A stretch of 64,000 bases of DNA from Pseudomonas sp. SJZ074 (GTDB lineage: Bacteria > Pseudomonadota > Gammaproteobacteria > Pseudomonadales > Pseudomonadaceae): NCBI RefSeq assembly GCF_007828215.1, contig NZ_VIUE01000007.1, positions 62,001 to 126,000 of the forward strand, given 5' to 3'. The notes below the pieces were generated by a model. The model saw only the letters and a list, made by a program, of their open reading frames with translations, made no database searches and was not told the origin of the DNA. Shown one piece after another: positions 53,493-63,572 of this stretch; position 1 is the stretch's first letter; every line of letters starts with the position of its first letter. Position numbers and translations under genes: made by a program.

Positions 53493-54596
53493 ATGGCTGG
53501 TCCCCGAATCAAACTGGTTGCTGGCTTGGGTTTGTGTGCATTGCTGGCGGGATGCGGTGACGAAAAAATCGGTGAAAAAGCCCTGCCACGGGTTTTCGTG
53601 CAGCAAGCCGTGCCAACCGAATATGCGGCCTCGGTGACCCTGACCGGGGATGTCCAGGCTCGGGTGCAGACCGATCTGTCGTTTCGTGTAGGCGGCAAAA
53701 TCATCGAGCGCAAGGTCGATGTCGGTGACCGTGTCTCGGCCCGGCAAGTGCTGGCCCGGCTCGATCCCAGGGACCTGCAGACCAACGTCGACTCCGCCGA
53801 GGCCCAGGTGGCTGCCGAACAGGCGCGGGTCAAGCAAAGCGCGGCGGCCTTCGTGCGCCAGCAGAAACTCCTGCCCAAGGGCTATACCAGCCAAAGCGAA
53901 TACGACGCGGCCCAGGCGCAATTGCGCAGCAGCCAGAGCGCGCTGACGGCCGCCCAAGCCCAGTTGGCCAATGCGCGGGAGCAACTGAGCTACACCGCAC
54001 TGATAGCCGAGGCGCCGGGCATCATCACGGCGCGTCAGGCCGAGGTCGGCCAGGTGGTACAGGCCACGGAGCCGATCTTCAGCCTGGCCCGGGACGGCGA
54101 GCGTGACGCGGTGTTCAACATCTACGAATCGCTGCTGAGCGAGCCCCCCTCGGATCCGGCCATTGTCATAAGCTTGCTGGACAACCCGGCCATCCAGACC
54201 ACCGGCAAGGTGCGCGAGATCACCCCGGCAGTGTCCGCCGAAACCGGCACCGTACAGGTCAAGGTGACCCTCGACGATTTGCCCGAGGGCATGCGCCTGG
54301 GCTCGGTGGTCAGTGCCACCGCCAAATCCGCCGGCAAGACTGCCGTGGAGCTGCCCTGGTCGGCATTGACCAAGAGCCTCAGCGAGCCGGCCGTGTGGCT
54401 GGTGGACGGCGAGGGCAAGGCGCAATTGCGCACCGTCACTGTCGGCCGCTACCTGACCGGGAAAGTCATCATCAGCGACGGGCTCAAGAAAGGGGAGACC
54501 GTCGTCACAGCCGGCGGGCAATTGCTGCATCCTGGCGTGCGTGTCGAGATCGCTGAAAACAGCCATGACAAACCGCCGGCAGGAGCCCAGCCATGA
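53493..54596 (+). CDS. triA: RND efflux adaptor TriA-type
   Basis: First of two periplasmic adaptors of a TriABC-like efflux pump; in P. aeruginosa two adaptors and TriC with OpmH export triclosan. The 367-aa lipoprotein has a lipobox (GLCALLAGC), lipoyl halves (VQTDLSFRVGGKIIERKVDVGDRVSARQVLARLD), coiled coil about 95-165, barrel and membrane-proximal domains. ATG at 53493 follows AAGGAG by 5 nt; the open frame extends 27 codons upstream. It overlaps the second adaptor by 4 bp (ATGA). Confidence 0.82.
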   Translation: MAGPRIKLVAGLGLCALLAGCGDEKIGEKALPRVFVQQAVPTEYAASVTLTGDVQARVQTDLSFRVGGKIIERKVDVGDRVSARQVLARLDPRDLQTNVDSAEAQVAAEQARVKQSAAAFVRQQKLLPKGYTSQSEYDAAQAQLRSSQSALTAAQAQLANAREQLSYTALIAEAPGIITARQAEVGQVVQATEPIFSLARDGERDAVFNIYESLLSEPPSDPAIVISLLDNPAIQTTGKVREITPAVSAETGTVQVKVTLDDLPEGMRLGSVVSATAKSAGKTAVELPWSALTKSLSEPAVWLVDGEGKAQLRTVTVGRYLTGKVIISDGLKKGETVVTAGGQLLHPGVRVEIAENSHDKPPAGAQP

Positions 54597-55657
54597 AGCG
54601 CTTGTGGATGGTCCTGGCGAGTCTGGCCCTGACGGCCTGCTCGAAGGAAGACGCGCCACCCGAGCCGGTACGTCCGGTGTTGTCCATCGAAGTCCGGGCG
54701 CTCGACCAGCAGGCCCTCGGACGCTTCGCCGGGAATATCCAGGCGCGTTACGAGAGCAATGTGGGTTTCCGCGTACCGGGGAGAATTGCCAGCCGTAATG
54801 TCGATGTCGGCGCCGAGGTGAAGAAAGGCGACCTGTTGGCGACCCTCGACCCCACCGACCAACAGAACCGGTTGCGTGCTGCCCAGGGCGACCTTGCGCG
54901 GATCGAGGCGCAGTACATCAACGCCCAGGCCAATGCCCGTCGCCAGCAGCAGTTATTCGATCGGGGTGTCGGTGCCCAGGCGCAGCTGGACGTCGCCCAG
55001 ACCGACCTGAAAACCACCGGCGCCTCCCTCGAACAGGCCCGGGCCGCGGTGGAGCAGGCCCGGGACCAGCTCAACTACAGTGAGCTGCGCACCGACCACG
55101 ATGCCGTTGTCACGGCCTGGACTGCAGAAGCCGGGCAGGTGGTGACTGCCGGCCAACAGGTGGTGACCCTGGCTCGCCCGGATATCAAGGAGGCGGTGAT
55201 CGACCTGCCGGCCGGGCTGGTCGAACGTTTGCCCGAGGGCGTGGTGTTCCAAGTCGCGGCGCAACTCGACCCGAGTATCCGCACCACCGCCACCGTGCGC
55301 GAGATCGAGCCTCAGGCCCAGAGCGCCACCCGCACCCGTCGCGCGCGCCTGACCTTGACCGATACCCCACCGGGCCTGCGCCTGGGCACGGCCATCAGCG
55401 TGACGCTGAGCTCGGCCATCGAACCGCGCATCGAGTTGCCGCTCAGTGCGTTGCAGGAGGCCGATGGCAAGGCGCGAATCTGGCTCGTCGACCCGCAGAG
55501 CCAGACCGTCTCCCCCCGTGAGGTGAAGATTCTCGAACGTTCGGCCGACTCGGTGTTGGTGGCCAACGGCATCAAGCCCGGCGACCGCGTGGTCAGTGCC
55601 GGCGTCAACAGCCTCCAGCCGGGGCAGAAAGTGAAACTCGACGAGGATTCACGATGA
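54593..55657 (+). CDS. triB: RND efflux adaptor TriB-type
   Basis: Second adaptor, 354 aa, also a lipoprotein (MVLASLALTAC). Lipoyl segment ESNVGFRVPGRIASRNVDVGAEVKKGDLLATLD, long coiled coil about 100-165, barrel and C-terminal segment QTVSPREVKILERSADSVLVANGIKPGDRVVSAGVNSLQPGQKVKL. Starts in the ATGA overlap with triA and ends in an ATGA overlap with the pump gene, so three genes are translationally coupled. Two different adaptors in tandem are the hallmark of TriABC. Confidence 0.82.
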   Translation: MKRLWMVLASLALTACSKEDAPPEPVRPVLSIEVRALDQQALGRFAGNIQARYESNVGFRVPGRIASRNVDVGAEVKKGDLLATLDPTDQQNRLRAAQGDLARIEAQYINAQANARRQQQLFDRGVGAQAQLDVAQTDLKTTGASLEQARAAVEQARDQLNYSELRTDHDAVVTAWTAEAGQVVTAGQQVVTLARPDIKEAVIDLPAGLVERLPEGVVFQVAAQLDPSIRTTATVREIEPQAQSATRTRRARLTLTDTPPGLRLGTAISVTLSSAIEPRIELPLSALQEADGKARIWLVDPQSQTVSPREVKILERSADSVLVANGIKPGDRVVSAGVNSLQPGQKVKLDEDSR

Positions 55658-58600
55658 AAGGGCCCTTCAACCTGTCCGAGTGGGCCCTGCGGCATCAGTC
55701 GTTTGTCTGGTACCTGATGTTCGTTGCGTTGCTGATGGGCGTATTTTCCTACGTGAACCTGGGCCGCGAAGAAGACCCGTCGTTCACCATCAAGACCATG
55801 ATCATCCAGACCCGTTGGCCGGGCGCGACCCAGGAGGAGACCCTCAAGCAGGTCACCGACCGCATCGAGAAAAAACTCGAAGAGCTGGACTCCCTCGACT
55901 ACGTCAAAAGCTATACCCGGCCGGGCGAGTCGACGGTCTTCGTGTACCTGCGCGACACCACCAGCGCCAAGGACATCCCCGAGATCTGGTATCAGGTACG
56001 CAAGAAGATCAACGACATTCGTGGCGACTTCCCCGAAGGTTTGCAGGGGCCGGGTTTCAACGACGAGTTCGGCGACGTGTACGGTTCGGTGTATGCCTTT
56101 ACCGGTGACGGCCTGTCGATGCGCCAGTTGCGCGACTACGTGGAACAGGTGCGGGCCGAAATCCGCGACGTGCCCGGCCTGGGCAAGGTGGAAATGCTCG
56201 GCGAGCAGAATGAAGTGCTGTATCTGAACTTCTCCACGCGCAAGCTTGCTGCATTGGGCATCGACCAACGCCAGGTGGTGCAGAGCCTGCAATCCCAGAA
56301 TGCGGTGACGCCCGCCGGGGTGATCGACGCCGGGCCGGAGCGGATTTCCGTGCGCACGTCCGGGCAGTTCCAATCGGAAAAGGACCTAGCCAACGTCAAC
56401 CTGCGCCTCAATGACCGGTTCTATCGACTGGCCGACATCGCCGAGATCAGTCGCGGCTACGTCGATCCGGCTACGCCGCTGTTCCGTTTCAACGGCACAC
56501 CGGCCATCGGCCTGGCCATCGCCATGAAGAAGGGTGGCAACATCCAGGAGTTCGGCAAGGCGCTGCACGCCCGTATGACCGAGCTGACCGCCGACCTGCC
56601 GGTGGGCATCGGCGTGCATACGGTGTCGGACCAGGCCGAAGTGGTACAGGAGGCCGTCGGCGGCTTCACCAGCGCCTTGTTCGAGGCGGTGGTGATCGTG
56701 CTGGTGGTCAGCTTCATCAGTCTCGGCATCCGCGCCGGGCTGGTGGTGGCCTGCTCGATTCCCCTGGTGCTGGCGATGGTCTTTGTGTTCATGGAATACA
56801 GCGGCATCACCATGCAGCGGATCTCCCTCGGCGCGTTGATCATCGCCCTCGGTCTGCTGGTGGACGACGCGATGATTACCGTGGAGATGATGGTCACGCG
56901 CCTGGAGAAAGGCGAAACCAAGGAGCAGGCCGCGACCTTCGCCTACACCTCGACCGCGTTCCCGATGCTCACCGGCACCCTGGTGACCGTGGCCGGTTTC
57001 GTGCCGATCGGCCTGAATGCGAGTTCCGCCGGTGAGTACACCTTTACCCTGTTCGCGGTAATCGCCGTGGCGATGCTGGTGTCGTGGATCGTCGCGGTGC
57101 TGTTCGCCCCGGTGATTGGCGTGCACATTCTCAGCACCAACGTGAAGCCTCACAGTGCCGAGCCGGGGCGAATCGGCCGGGCGTTCAATGGCGGCCTGCT
57201 GTGGGCGATGCGCAATCGCTGGTGGGCCATCGGCATCACCGTGCTGCTGTTCGTGCTGGCGGTATTTTGCATGCGCTTCGTGCAAAACCAGTTCTTCCCG
57301 TCTTCGGACCGGCCGGAGATCCTGGTGGACCTCAACCTGCCGCAGAACGCCTCGATGAACGAGACGCGCAAGGCTGTCGACCGCCTGGAAGCGACGCTCA
57401 AGGGCGACCCGGACATCGAGCGTTGGAGCACCTACATCGGCGAAGGCGCGATTCGTTTCTACCTGCCGTTGGACCAGCAACTGCAGAATCCCTACTACGC
57501 GCAATTGGTGATCGTCAGCAAGGGCCTGGAGTCGCGCACGGCCCTCACCGAGCGCCTGCAAAAACGCCTGCGCGAGGACTTCGTCGGCATTGGCAGCTAC
57601 GTGCAGGCCCTGGAAATGGGCCCGCCGGTAGGACGGCCAATCCAGTACCGGGTCAGCGGCAAGGACATCGACCAGGTGCGCAAGCATGCCATCGAACTGG
57701 CCACCGAACTGGACAAGAACGAGCACATCGGCGAAATCATTTACGACTGGAACGAGCCGGGCAAGGTTCTGCGCATCGACATCGCCCAGGACAAGGCACG
57801 GCAACTGGGGTTGTCCTCCGATGACGTGGCCAAGCTGATGAACAGCATCGTCAGCGGATCGCCGGTCACCCAGGTCGACGACGACATCTACCTGATCAAC
57901 GTGGTCGGGCGTGCCGTGGACAGTGAACGGGGTTCGCCGGAAACCTTGCAGAATCTGCAGATCGTCACGCCGGGCGGCACGTCGATTCCGTTGCTGGCGT
58001 TCGCCACGGTGCGCTATGAGTTGGAACAGCCGCTGGTGTGGCGTCGCGACCGCAAGCCAACGATCACCATCAAGGCCGCCGTACGCGATGAAATCCAGCC
58101 CACCGATCTGGTGAAGCAGTTGCAACCGGACATCGACAAGTTCGCCGCCGACTTGCCCGTGGGCTACAAGGTCGCCACCGGGGGGACGGTGGAAGAGAGC
58201 GGCAAGGCCCAGGGGCCGATTGCCAGTGTCGTGCCGCTGATGCTGTTCCTGATGGCGACGTTCCTGATGATCCAGCTGCACAGCGTGCAGAAGCTGTTCC
58301 TGGTGGCCAGCGTCGCGCCCCTCGGGTTGATCGGCGTGGTGCTGGCGTTGGTTCCCACAGGCACGCCCATGGGCTTCGTGGCGATCCTGGGGATTCTAGC
58401 GCTGATCGGCATCATCATCCGTAACTCGGTGATCCTGGTCACCCAGATCGATGAGTATGAGCGCGACGGCTATGAGCCTTGGGATGCTGTGGTGGAAGCT
58501 ACCCAACACCGGCGACGACCGATCCTGCTCACGGCGGCTGCGGCGAGCCTGGGGATGATCCCGATTGCCCGGGAAGTGTTCTGGGGACCGATGGCCTACG

Positions 58601-58701
58601 CGATGATCGGCGGGATCATCATCGCCACGCTGCTGACCCTGCTGTTCCTGCCGGCGCTGTATGTGGCCTGGTACAAAATTCGCGAACCGAAGCGCGATTG
58701 A
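55654..58701 (+). CDS. triC: RND-family inner-membrane efflux pump TriC-type
   Basis: A 1015-aa proton-driven pump with 12 TM helices. The first helix is at FVWYLMFVALLMGVFSYVNL; a periplasmic porter with NEVLYLNFSTRKLAALGID; the central proton relay LGLLVDDAMITVEMM in TM4 keeps the paired Asp residues; a second half from RWWAIGITVLLFVLAVFC. At 1015 aa it has the length I recall for P. aeruginosa TriC. The outer-membrane channel is not encoded here, as in TriABC, which recruits OpmH. A REP-like hairpin follows the stop. Confidence 0.85.
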   Translation: MKGPFNLSEWALRHQSFVWYLMFVALLMGVFSYVNLGREEDPSFTIKTMIIQTRWPGATQEETLKQVTDRIEKKLEELDSLDYVKSYTRPGESTVFVYLRDTTSAKDIPEIWYQVRKKINDIRGDFPEGLQGPGFNDEFGDVYGSVYAFTGDGLSMRQLRDYVEQVRAEIRDVPGLGKVEMLGEQNEVLYLNFSTRKLAALGIDQRQVVQSLQSQNAVTPAGVIDAGPERISVRTSGQFQSEKDLANVNLRLNDRFYRLADIAEISRGYVDPATPLFRFNGTPAIGLAIAMKKGGNIQEFGKALHARMTELTADLPVGIGVHTVSDQAEVVQEAVGGFTSALFEAVVIVLVVSFISLGIRAGLVVACSIPLVLAMVFVFMEYSGITMQRISLGALIIALGLLVDDAMITVEMMVTRLEKGETKEQAATFAYTSTAFPMLTGTLVTVAGFVPIGLNASSAGEYTFTLFAVIAVAMLVSWIVAVLFAPVIGVHILSTNVKPHSAEPGRIGRAFNGGLLWAMRNRWWAIGITVLLFVLAVFCMRFVQNQFFPSSDRPEILVDLNLPQNASMNETRKAVDRLEATLKGDPDIERWSTYIGEGAIRFYLPLDQQLQNPYYAQLVIVSKGLESRTALTERLQKRLREDFVGIGSYVQALEMGPPVGRPIQYRVSGKDIDQVRKHAIELATELDKNEHIGEIIYDWNEPGKVLRIDIAQDKARQLGLSSDDVAKLMNSIVSGSPVTQVDDDIYLINVVGRAVDSERGSPETLQNLQIVTPGGTSIPLLAFATVRYELEQPLVWRRDRKPTITIKAAVRDEIQPTDLVKQLQPDIDKFAADLPVGYKVATGGTVEESGKAQGPIASVVPLMLFLMATFLMIQLHSVQKLFLVASVAPLGLIGVVLALVPTGTPMGFVAILGILALIGIIIRNSVILVTQIDEYERDGYEPWDAVVEATQHRRRPILLTAAAASLGMIPIAREVFWGPMAYAMIGGIIIATLLTLLFLPALYVAWYKIREPKRD

Positions 58702-58714
58702 GACCTGGGCAGGT

Positions 58715-58748
58715 CCTGTGGCGAGGGGATAAATCCCCTCGCCACAGG
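58715..58748. terminator. Hairpin between convergent triC and cadA
   Basis: 15-bp perfect arms (CCTGTGGCGAGGGGA / TCCCCTCGCCACAGG) with a 4-nt loop TAAA. Likely a bidirectional terminator for the two convergent operons. Confidence 0.8.
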
Positions 58749-58778
58749 TTATGTGCTTGGTTTTTAGTGAGCACTTCT

Positions 58779-60992
58779 TTACTTGCGCAACAACCGCAAC
58801 CCATTGAACACCACCAGCAAACTCACCCCCATGTCGGCAAACACCGCCATCCACATCGTGGCGAACCCGGCAAAGGTGACGCCGAGGAAGATCGCCTTGA
58901 TGATCAGCGCCAGGGCGATGTTCTGTTTCAGGATGCTTGAGGTTTGCCGCGAGAGGCGGATGAAGGTCGGGATCTTGCGCAGATCATCGTCCATCAAGGC
59001 GACATCGGCGGTCTCGATGGCCGTATCGGTGCCGGCCGCCGCCATGGCGAAGCCGATTTCCGATCGGGCCAGGGCGGGGGCGTCGTTGATGCCGTCGCCC
59101 ACCATGCCGACCCGGTGACCCTGGGTGTACAGGTCTTCGATGGCCTGCAGCTTGTCCCCCGGCAGCAGGTCGCCTCGCGCTTGATCCATGCCGACCTGGC
59201 CGGCAATCGCCTCGGCGGTGTGGGCGTTGTCGCCGGTGAGCATCAGGGTCTTGATGCCCAGGTCGTGCAATTGCCGGATGGCTTCGCGGCTGGAGTCCTT
59301 TACGGTGTCGGCCACGGCAAACAGCGCCAAGGGGCCTGTAGCGTCGAGCAGCAGCACCACCGACTTGCCTTGTTTTTCCAGGGCGAAGAGTTTCTCTTCC
59401 AGTTCCGGGGAACACAGGCCCAGGTCTTCCACCAGGCGATGATTACCTAAGTGGTAGGTCTGGCCGTTGACATCACCGCGTACCCCACGACCCGGGAGGG
59501 CCTCGAAGTTATCCACAGGCTGTGGCGCCAATTGTTTATCCACAGCGGCAATGGCTCGGGACACCGGGTGATCGGAGCGGGCGGCGAGGCTGGCGGCCAG
59601 GGCTGGGGCGCTGCCTTCCACGGTCGGGTCCAGTGCCATGTAGTCGGTCTGGATCGGTTTGCCGTGGGTGATCGTACCGGTCTTGTCCAGGGCCAGGTAG
59701 TCGAGCTTGTAGCCACCCTCCAGGTATACGCCACCCTTGACCAGGATGCCTTTGCGCGCTGCCGCGGCAAGACCGCTGACGATGGTCACCGGGGTGGAAA
59801 TCACCAGCGCACAGGGACAGGCCACCACCAGCAGTACCAGGGCCCGGTAGATCCAGTCGAACCACGCCGCGCCCATGAACAAAGGTGGAATGACGGCTAC
59901 CGCCAGCGCCAGGGCAAACACCGCCGGGGTATAGATTGTCGAGAATCGGTCGACGAAGCGTTGGGTCGGCGCGCGGGAGCCCTGGGCCTGCTCCACGGCG
60001 TGGATGATTCGCGCCAGGGTGGATTGATCGGCTACCGCGGTCACGCTGTATTCCAGCTCGCCGGCCTGGTTGATGGTGCCGGCGAACACCTTGTCGCCCA
60101 CTGTTTTTTCCACCGGCAGGCTTTCGCCGGTAATCGGCGCCTGGTCGATGGTCGAGCGACCGGCCACCACTTCACCGTCCAGCCCGACGCGCTCGCCGGG
60201 ACGAACCCGTACCCGCGCGCCGAGGGCAATGACCTTGACTTCCTGCACCTGCCACGTGCCATCGGCCTGCAGTACGGTGGCTTGTTCCGGGGCCATCTGC
60301 ATCAGGCCGCTGATGGCATTGCGCGCCCGGTCGAGGGATTTGGCTTCGATCAACTCGGCCACGGTGAACAGGAACATCACCATTGCTGCTTCGGGCCATT
60401 GGCCGATCAGCACGGCACCGGTCACGGCGATGCTCATCAGTGCATTGATGTTCAGGTTACGGTTCTTCAGGGCGATCCAGCCCTTCTTGTACGTGCCCAG
60501 GCCTCCGCTGAGGATCGACACCAACGCCACCAGCGCGACCACCCAGTTTGGCGCGGCATTGGTGAAATGAATCACCTCGGCACCCAAGGCCGTCACGCCG
60601 GACAGCGCCAACGGCCACCAGGGTTTGGCCGGGGCAGGCAGGTCGTTGGTTTGCGGTTTCTGGCCTGGGGCCAGCGGGTCGGCCTGCATCCCTAAGGACT
60701 CGATGGCCTGGATGATCGGCGCGTCGCTGGGCAAATCGTGAGTCACGCCCAGCACACGGTTGATCAGGTTGAATTCCAGTCGCTGCACGCCTTCGAGCTT
60801 GCCGAGCTTGTTCTGAATCAGCGTCTGCTCGGTGGGGCAGTCCATCGCTTCGATGCGAAAACTGCTCAGCCGGGCACCGTCCGTCGGCGCTTTACCGAGG
60901 TTGACCACGGACGGCGCTGCTTTCGAAGCGCAGCAGGAATGCCCGTGGTCATGACCGTGGACGGGCTTGTGGATGTGAAGGGAATCGCTCAT
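58779..60992 (-). CDS. cadA: Heavy-metal P1B-type ATPase CadA
   Basis: Exports Cd(II), Zn(II) or Pb(II) across the inner membrane. The 737-aa protein starts with a His-rich tail (HIHKPVHGHDHGHSCC). A heavy-metal-associated domain about 40-100 has MDCPTEQT, where the usual CxxC is replaced by a single Cys. Eight membrane helices, phosphatase loop (DQAPITGESLPVEK), metal site CPCALV, phosphorylation site DKTGTI, and hinge GDGINDAPAL are present. Divergent from cadR, with the CadR operator between. Length is usual for ZntA/CadA. Confidence 0.92.
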   Translation of the reverse strand: MSDSLHIHKPVHGHDHGHSCCASKAAPSVVNLGKAPTDGARLSSFRIEAMDCPTEQTLIQNKLGKLEGVQRLEFNLINRVLGVTHDLPSDAPIIQAIESLGMQADPLAPGQKPQTNDLPAPAKPWWPLALSGVTALGAEVIHFTNAAPNWVVALVALVSILSGGLGTYKKGWIALKNRNLNINALMSIAVTGAVLIGQWPEAAMVMFLFTVAELIEAKSLDRARNAISGLMQMAPEQATVLQADGTWQVQEVKVIALGARVRVRPGERVGLDGEVVAGRSTIDQAPITGESLPVEKTVGDKVFAGTINQAGELEYSVTAVADQSTLARIIHAVEQAQGSRAPTQRFVDRFSTIYTPAVFALALAVAVIPPLFMGAAWFDWIYRALVLLVVACPCALVISTPVTIVSGLAAAARKGILVKGGVYLEGGYKLDYLALDKTGTITHGKPIQTDYMALDPTVEGSAPALAASLAARSDHPVSRAIAAVDKQLAPQPVDNFEALPGRGVRGDVNGQTYHLGNHRLVEDLGLCSPELEEKLFALEKQGKSVVLLLDATGPLALFAVADTVKDSSREAIRQLHDLGIKTLMLTGDNAHTAEAIAGQVGMDQARGDLLPGDKLQAIEDLYTQGHRVGMVGDGINDAPALARSEIGFAMAAAGTDTAIETADVALMDDDLRKIPTFIRLSRQTSSILKQNIALALIIKAIFLGVTFAGFATMWMAVFADMGVSLLVVFNGLRLLRK

Positions 60993-61030
60993 TGGGTGAC
61001 GTCCATGAAAAGTGCTTGTTGCACAGTAAA

Positions 61031-61053
61031 GACCCTGTAGCCACTATAGGGTC
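61031..61053. promoter_or_regulatory. CadR operator in the cadA promoter
   Basis: GACCCTGTAG-CCA-CTATAGGGTC is a near-perfect MerR-type dyad (one mismatch). On the minus strand it starts TTGACCC, giving a -35 box TTGACC and a -10-like TTTACT about 20 bp apart, the over-long spacing that MerR proteins correct. It lies 39 bp before the cadA start and 26 bp before the cadR start. Confidence 0.85.
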
Positions 61054-61078
61054 AAGCACCTGTTCAGGAGGCAATGTC

Positions 61079-61525
61079 ATGAAGATCGGCGAGCTGGCGA
61101 AAATCACCGACTGCCAAGTCGAAACCATCCGTTATTACGAGCGCGAAGGCCTGCTGCCGGAGCCGGCCCGCAGCGACGGCAATTACCGCGTCTACACCCA
61201 GGCCCACGCCGAGCGGCTGACGTTCATCCGCAACTGCCGCACCCTGGACATGACCCTGGAAGAAATCCGCAGTTTGCTGGCCTTGCGCGACAGCCCCCAG
61301 GATCAGTGCGAGAGCGTCAACGCGTTGATCGACGAACACATCCTGCACGTCACGGCCCGCATCGACGGCCTGCTGGCCTTGCAAGCGCAACTGATCGACC
61401 TGCGCCGTCGCTGCGGCGAAGGGCCGGATCCCGAGCAATGCGGGATCTTGCAGCGCCTGGAAGTGAGCGGGGCGGTGGTGCCGGAGCCGGAGCCTTCGCA
61501 TGTGGGGCGCAGTCACGGGCATTGA
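61079..61525 (+). CDS. cadR: MerR-family metal regulator CadR
   Basis: Activates cadA when Cd(II) is bound. The 148-aa protein has the winged helix MKIGELAKITDCQVETIRYYEREGLLPEPARSDGNYRVY, a dimerisation helix, Cys residues near 77 (DQCESV), 112 and 119 (RRRCGEGPDPEQC) of the metal site, and a His-containing tail (SHVGRSHGH). ATG at 61079 is chosen because AGGAGG lies 7 nt upstream; the frame from 60992 would overlap cadA. A REP hairpin follows. Confidence 0.92.
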   Translation: MKIGELAKITDCQVETIRYYEREGLLPEPARSDGNYRVYTQAHAERLTFIRNCRTLDMTLEEIRSLLALRDSPQDQCESVNALIDEHILHVTARIDGLLALQAQLIDLRRRCGEGPDPEQCGILQRLEVSGAVVPEPEPSHVGRSHGH

Positions 61526-61564
61526 GTGCCCTTGCGCCGGAACTTGAAGGTCATGAAGATCCAA

Positions 61565-61653
61565 TGTGGGAGCGGGCTTGCTCGCGAAGGCGGTGTATCT
61601 GACAAGGTTCCTTTATCTGATACACCGCCTTCGCGAGCAAGCCCGCTCCCACA
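61565..61653. repeat. REPIN with perfect 35-bp arms
   Basis: The arms 61565-61599 and 61619-61653 are perfect complements around a 19-nt loop. The core is the usual GTGGGAGCGGGCTTGCTCG REP. It lies between convergent cadR and thyA and can end both transcripts. Confidence 0.9.
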
Positions 61654-61673
61654 GAGATGGGTAGCGGTGTGCT

Positions 61674-62645
61674 TCAGACCGCCATCGGCGCAGTCATCGG
61701 CGCATGGTGCTGGTAGCCTTCCAGGGAGAAGTCGCTTGGCTCCACCAGCTCAAGCCACTCGGGCTGGTACAAGCCGGTCTTGGCGAACTCCGGTACCCGC
61801 TCGGAAATCACCAGCCTTGGCATCGGGAACGGCTTGCGGGTGAGTTGTTCCTTGAGCATGTCCAGGTGGTTTTCGTAGACGTGGGCGTCACCGATGAAAT
61901 AGGTGAACCAGCGCGGCGTGTAGCCGGTCAGGCGACCGATCAGGCTCAGCAGAGCGGCGCCTTCGGTGAGGTTGAACGGCGTGCCCAGGCCCAGGTCGTT
62001 GGAGCGGATGTAGAGGGTCAGGGAAATTTCCTTGGTCTCGACATTCGGGTGGAACTGATACAGCAGATGGCACGGCGGCAAGGCCATTTCATCGAGCTGG
62101 GCGCAGTTCCAGCCGTGGAACAGGATGCGCCGGCTGCCCGGGTCCTTGATGATGGTATCGACACACTGGCGAACCTGGTCGATAGCCTTGTACAGCACCA
62201 CATAGGCCTGGCCGTTTTCCTCACCTTCGGCGATCTGCCGGTAGCCCTGGGCCAGGGTCTGCTCGATGGCCGCCGGGTTGCTCACGGGGACCTGCTTGTA
62301 GGCCGGCCACTTGCGCCATTGCACGCCGTAGATCTCCCCCAGGTCATCCTCGCCCTGGCGGAACGGGTTGGCCAGCCACTGGGTGTTTTCGTTGGCGTTC
62401 TGGTCCCATACCTTGCAACCCAGGGCACGGAATTCGGCGGCGTTGTTGACGCCACGGAGAAAACCGCACATCTCGCCGATGGCCGATTTGAAAGCCAGTT
62501 TGCGGGTGGTGATGGCTGGGAAGCCTTTCTTCAGGTCATAGCGCAACATGGCGCCAGGGAGGCTAATGGTATTGACACCGGTTCGGTTGGCTTGCCGGGT
62601 GCCGTTCTCGATGACGTCCGCCACCAGCTCGAGATATTGCTTCAT
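61674..62645 (-). CDS. thyA: Thymidylate synthase ThyA
   Basis: Makes dTMP from dUMP with methylene-tetrahydrofolate. 323 aa, longer than the 264 aa E. coli enzyme because of an insertion in the small domain (about 95-150: [17 protein letters not shown] followed by [30 protein letters not shown]). Catalytic Cys in [10 protein letters not shown]; dUMP-binding [12 protein letters not shown] and the C-terminal end [14 protein letters not shown]. It lies downstream of lgt, 49 bp away, in the usual lgt-thyA pairing. Confidence 0.95.
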   Translation of the reverse strand: MKQYLELVADVIENGTRQANRTGVNTISLPGAMLRYDLKKGFPAITTRKLAFKSAIGEMCGFLRGVNNAAEFRALGCKVWDQNANENTQWLANPFRQGEDDLGEIYGVQWRKWPAYKQVPVSNPAAIEQTLAQGYRQIAEGEENGQAYVVLYKAIDQVRQCVDTIIKDPGSRRILFHGWNCAQLDEMALPPCHLLYQFHPNVETKEISLTLYIRSNDLGLGTPFNLTEGAALLSLIGRLTGYTPRWFTYFIGDAHVYENHLDMLKEQLTRKPFPMPRLVISERVPEFAKTGLYQPEWLELVEPSDFSLEGYQHHAPMTAPMAV

Positions 62646-62665
62646 GAATTACCTGTGTCCTTGAG

Positions 62666-62685
62666 CCCGAGGCCTGCGCCTCGGG
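62666..62685. other. Small hairpin between lgt and thyA
   Basis: CCCGAGGC-CTGC-GCCTCGGG is a perfect 8-bp stem in the lgt-thyA gap. On the minus strand no T-run follows, so it is more likely an RNA structure than a terminator. Confidence 0.4.
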
Positions 62686-62694
62686 TTTCGAATT

Positions 62695-63504
62695 TTAAGC
62701 CTTGGCCGCCGCAGCCGGCGCACGATGATAAGCCAGCCAGATCAGCACCAGACCACCGACGATCATCGGCAGGCACAACACCTGGCCCATGGTCAGCCAG
62801 TTCCATGCCAGATAGCCAAGCTGGGCGTCCGGTACGCGGACGAACTCAACGATGAAGCGGAAGATGCCGTAGAACAGCGCGAACATCCCGGACACTGCCA
62901 TGGTCGGCCGCGGCTTGCGCGAGAACAGCCAGAGAATCAGGAATAGTGCCACGCCTTCAAGGGCGAACTGGTACAACTGCGACGGATGGCGTGGCAACTG
63001 CGCCGGATCGCTGAACGGCGGGAAGATCATTGCCCACGGCACGTCGGTCGGCTTGCCCCACAATTCGGCGTTGATGAAGTTGCCGATGCGCCCGGCGCCC
63101 AGGCCGATCGGCACCATCGGCGCGACGAAGTCCATAAGCTCGAAGAACGACTTGTTGTTGCGCTTGCCGAACCACACCGCCGCCAGCATCACGCCGATGA
63201 AGCCACCGTGGAACGACATGCCGCCCTTCCAGACCTCGAAGATCAGCGTTGGATTCGCCAGGTAGGCGCTCAGGTCATAGAACAGCACATAACCCAGGCG
63301 TCCGCCGACGATCACGCCCATGGACAGCCAGAACACCAGGTCGGAGAGCTTTTCCTTGTTCCAGGTCGGGTCGAAACGGTTGAGCCGTCGCGACGCCAGC
63401 AGCCAGGCACCGCCGATGCCGACCAGGTACATCAGACCGTACCAGTGGATTTTCAGCGGGCCGATAGCCAGGGCCACCGGATCGATCTGCGGGTAAGGCA
63501 GCAT
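62695..63504 (-). CDS. lgt: Prolipoprotein diacylglyceryl transferase Lgt
   Basis: Transfers diacylglycerol to lipoprotein lipobox cysteines in the inner membrane; the triA/triB, TolC-like and other lipoproteins of the window depend on this step. 269 aa with seven TM helices. Signature [13 protein letters not shown], active-site region [17 protein letters not shown], and [26 protein letters not shown] at the start. The ATG at 63504 follows GAGGAAT. It precedes thyA. Confidence 0.95.
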   Translation of the reverse strand: MLPYPQIDPVALAIGPLKIHWYGLMYLVGIGGAWLLASRRLNRFDPTWNKEKLSDLVFWLSMGVIVGGRLGYVLFYDLSAYLANPTLIFEVWKGGMSFHGGFIGVMLAAVWFGKRNNKSFFELMDFVAPMVPIGLGAGRIGNFINAELWGKPTDVPWAMIFPPFSDPAQLPRHPSQLYQFALEGVALFLILWLFSRKPRPTMAVSGMFALFYGIFRFIVEFVRVPDAQLGYLAWNWLTMGQVLCLPMIVGGLVLIWLAYHRAPAAAAKA

Positions 63505-63572
63505 TGATATTCCTCGTAAACGTCAAAAATACTTGAGTGACCCTGTCACTCTGGGATTAAGCCAGGATTGCG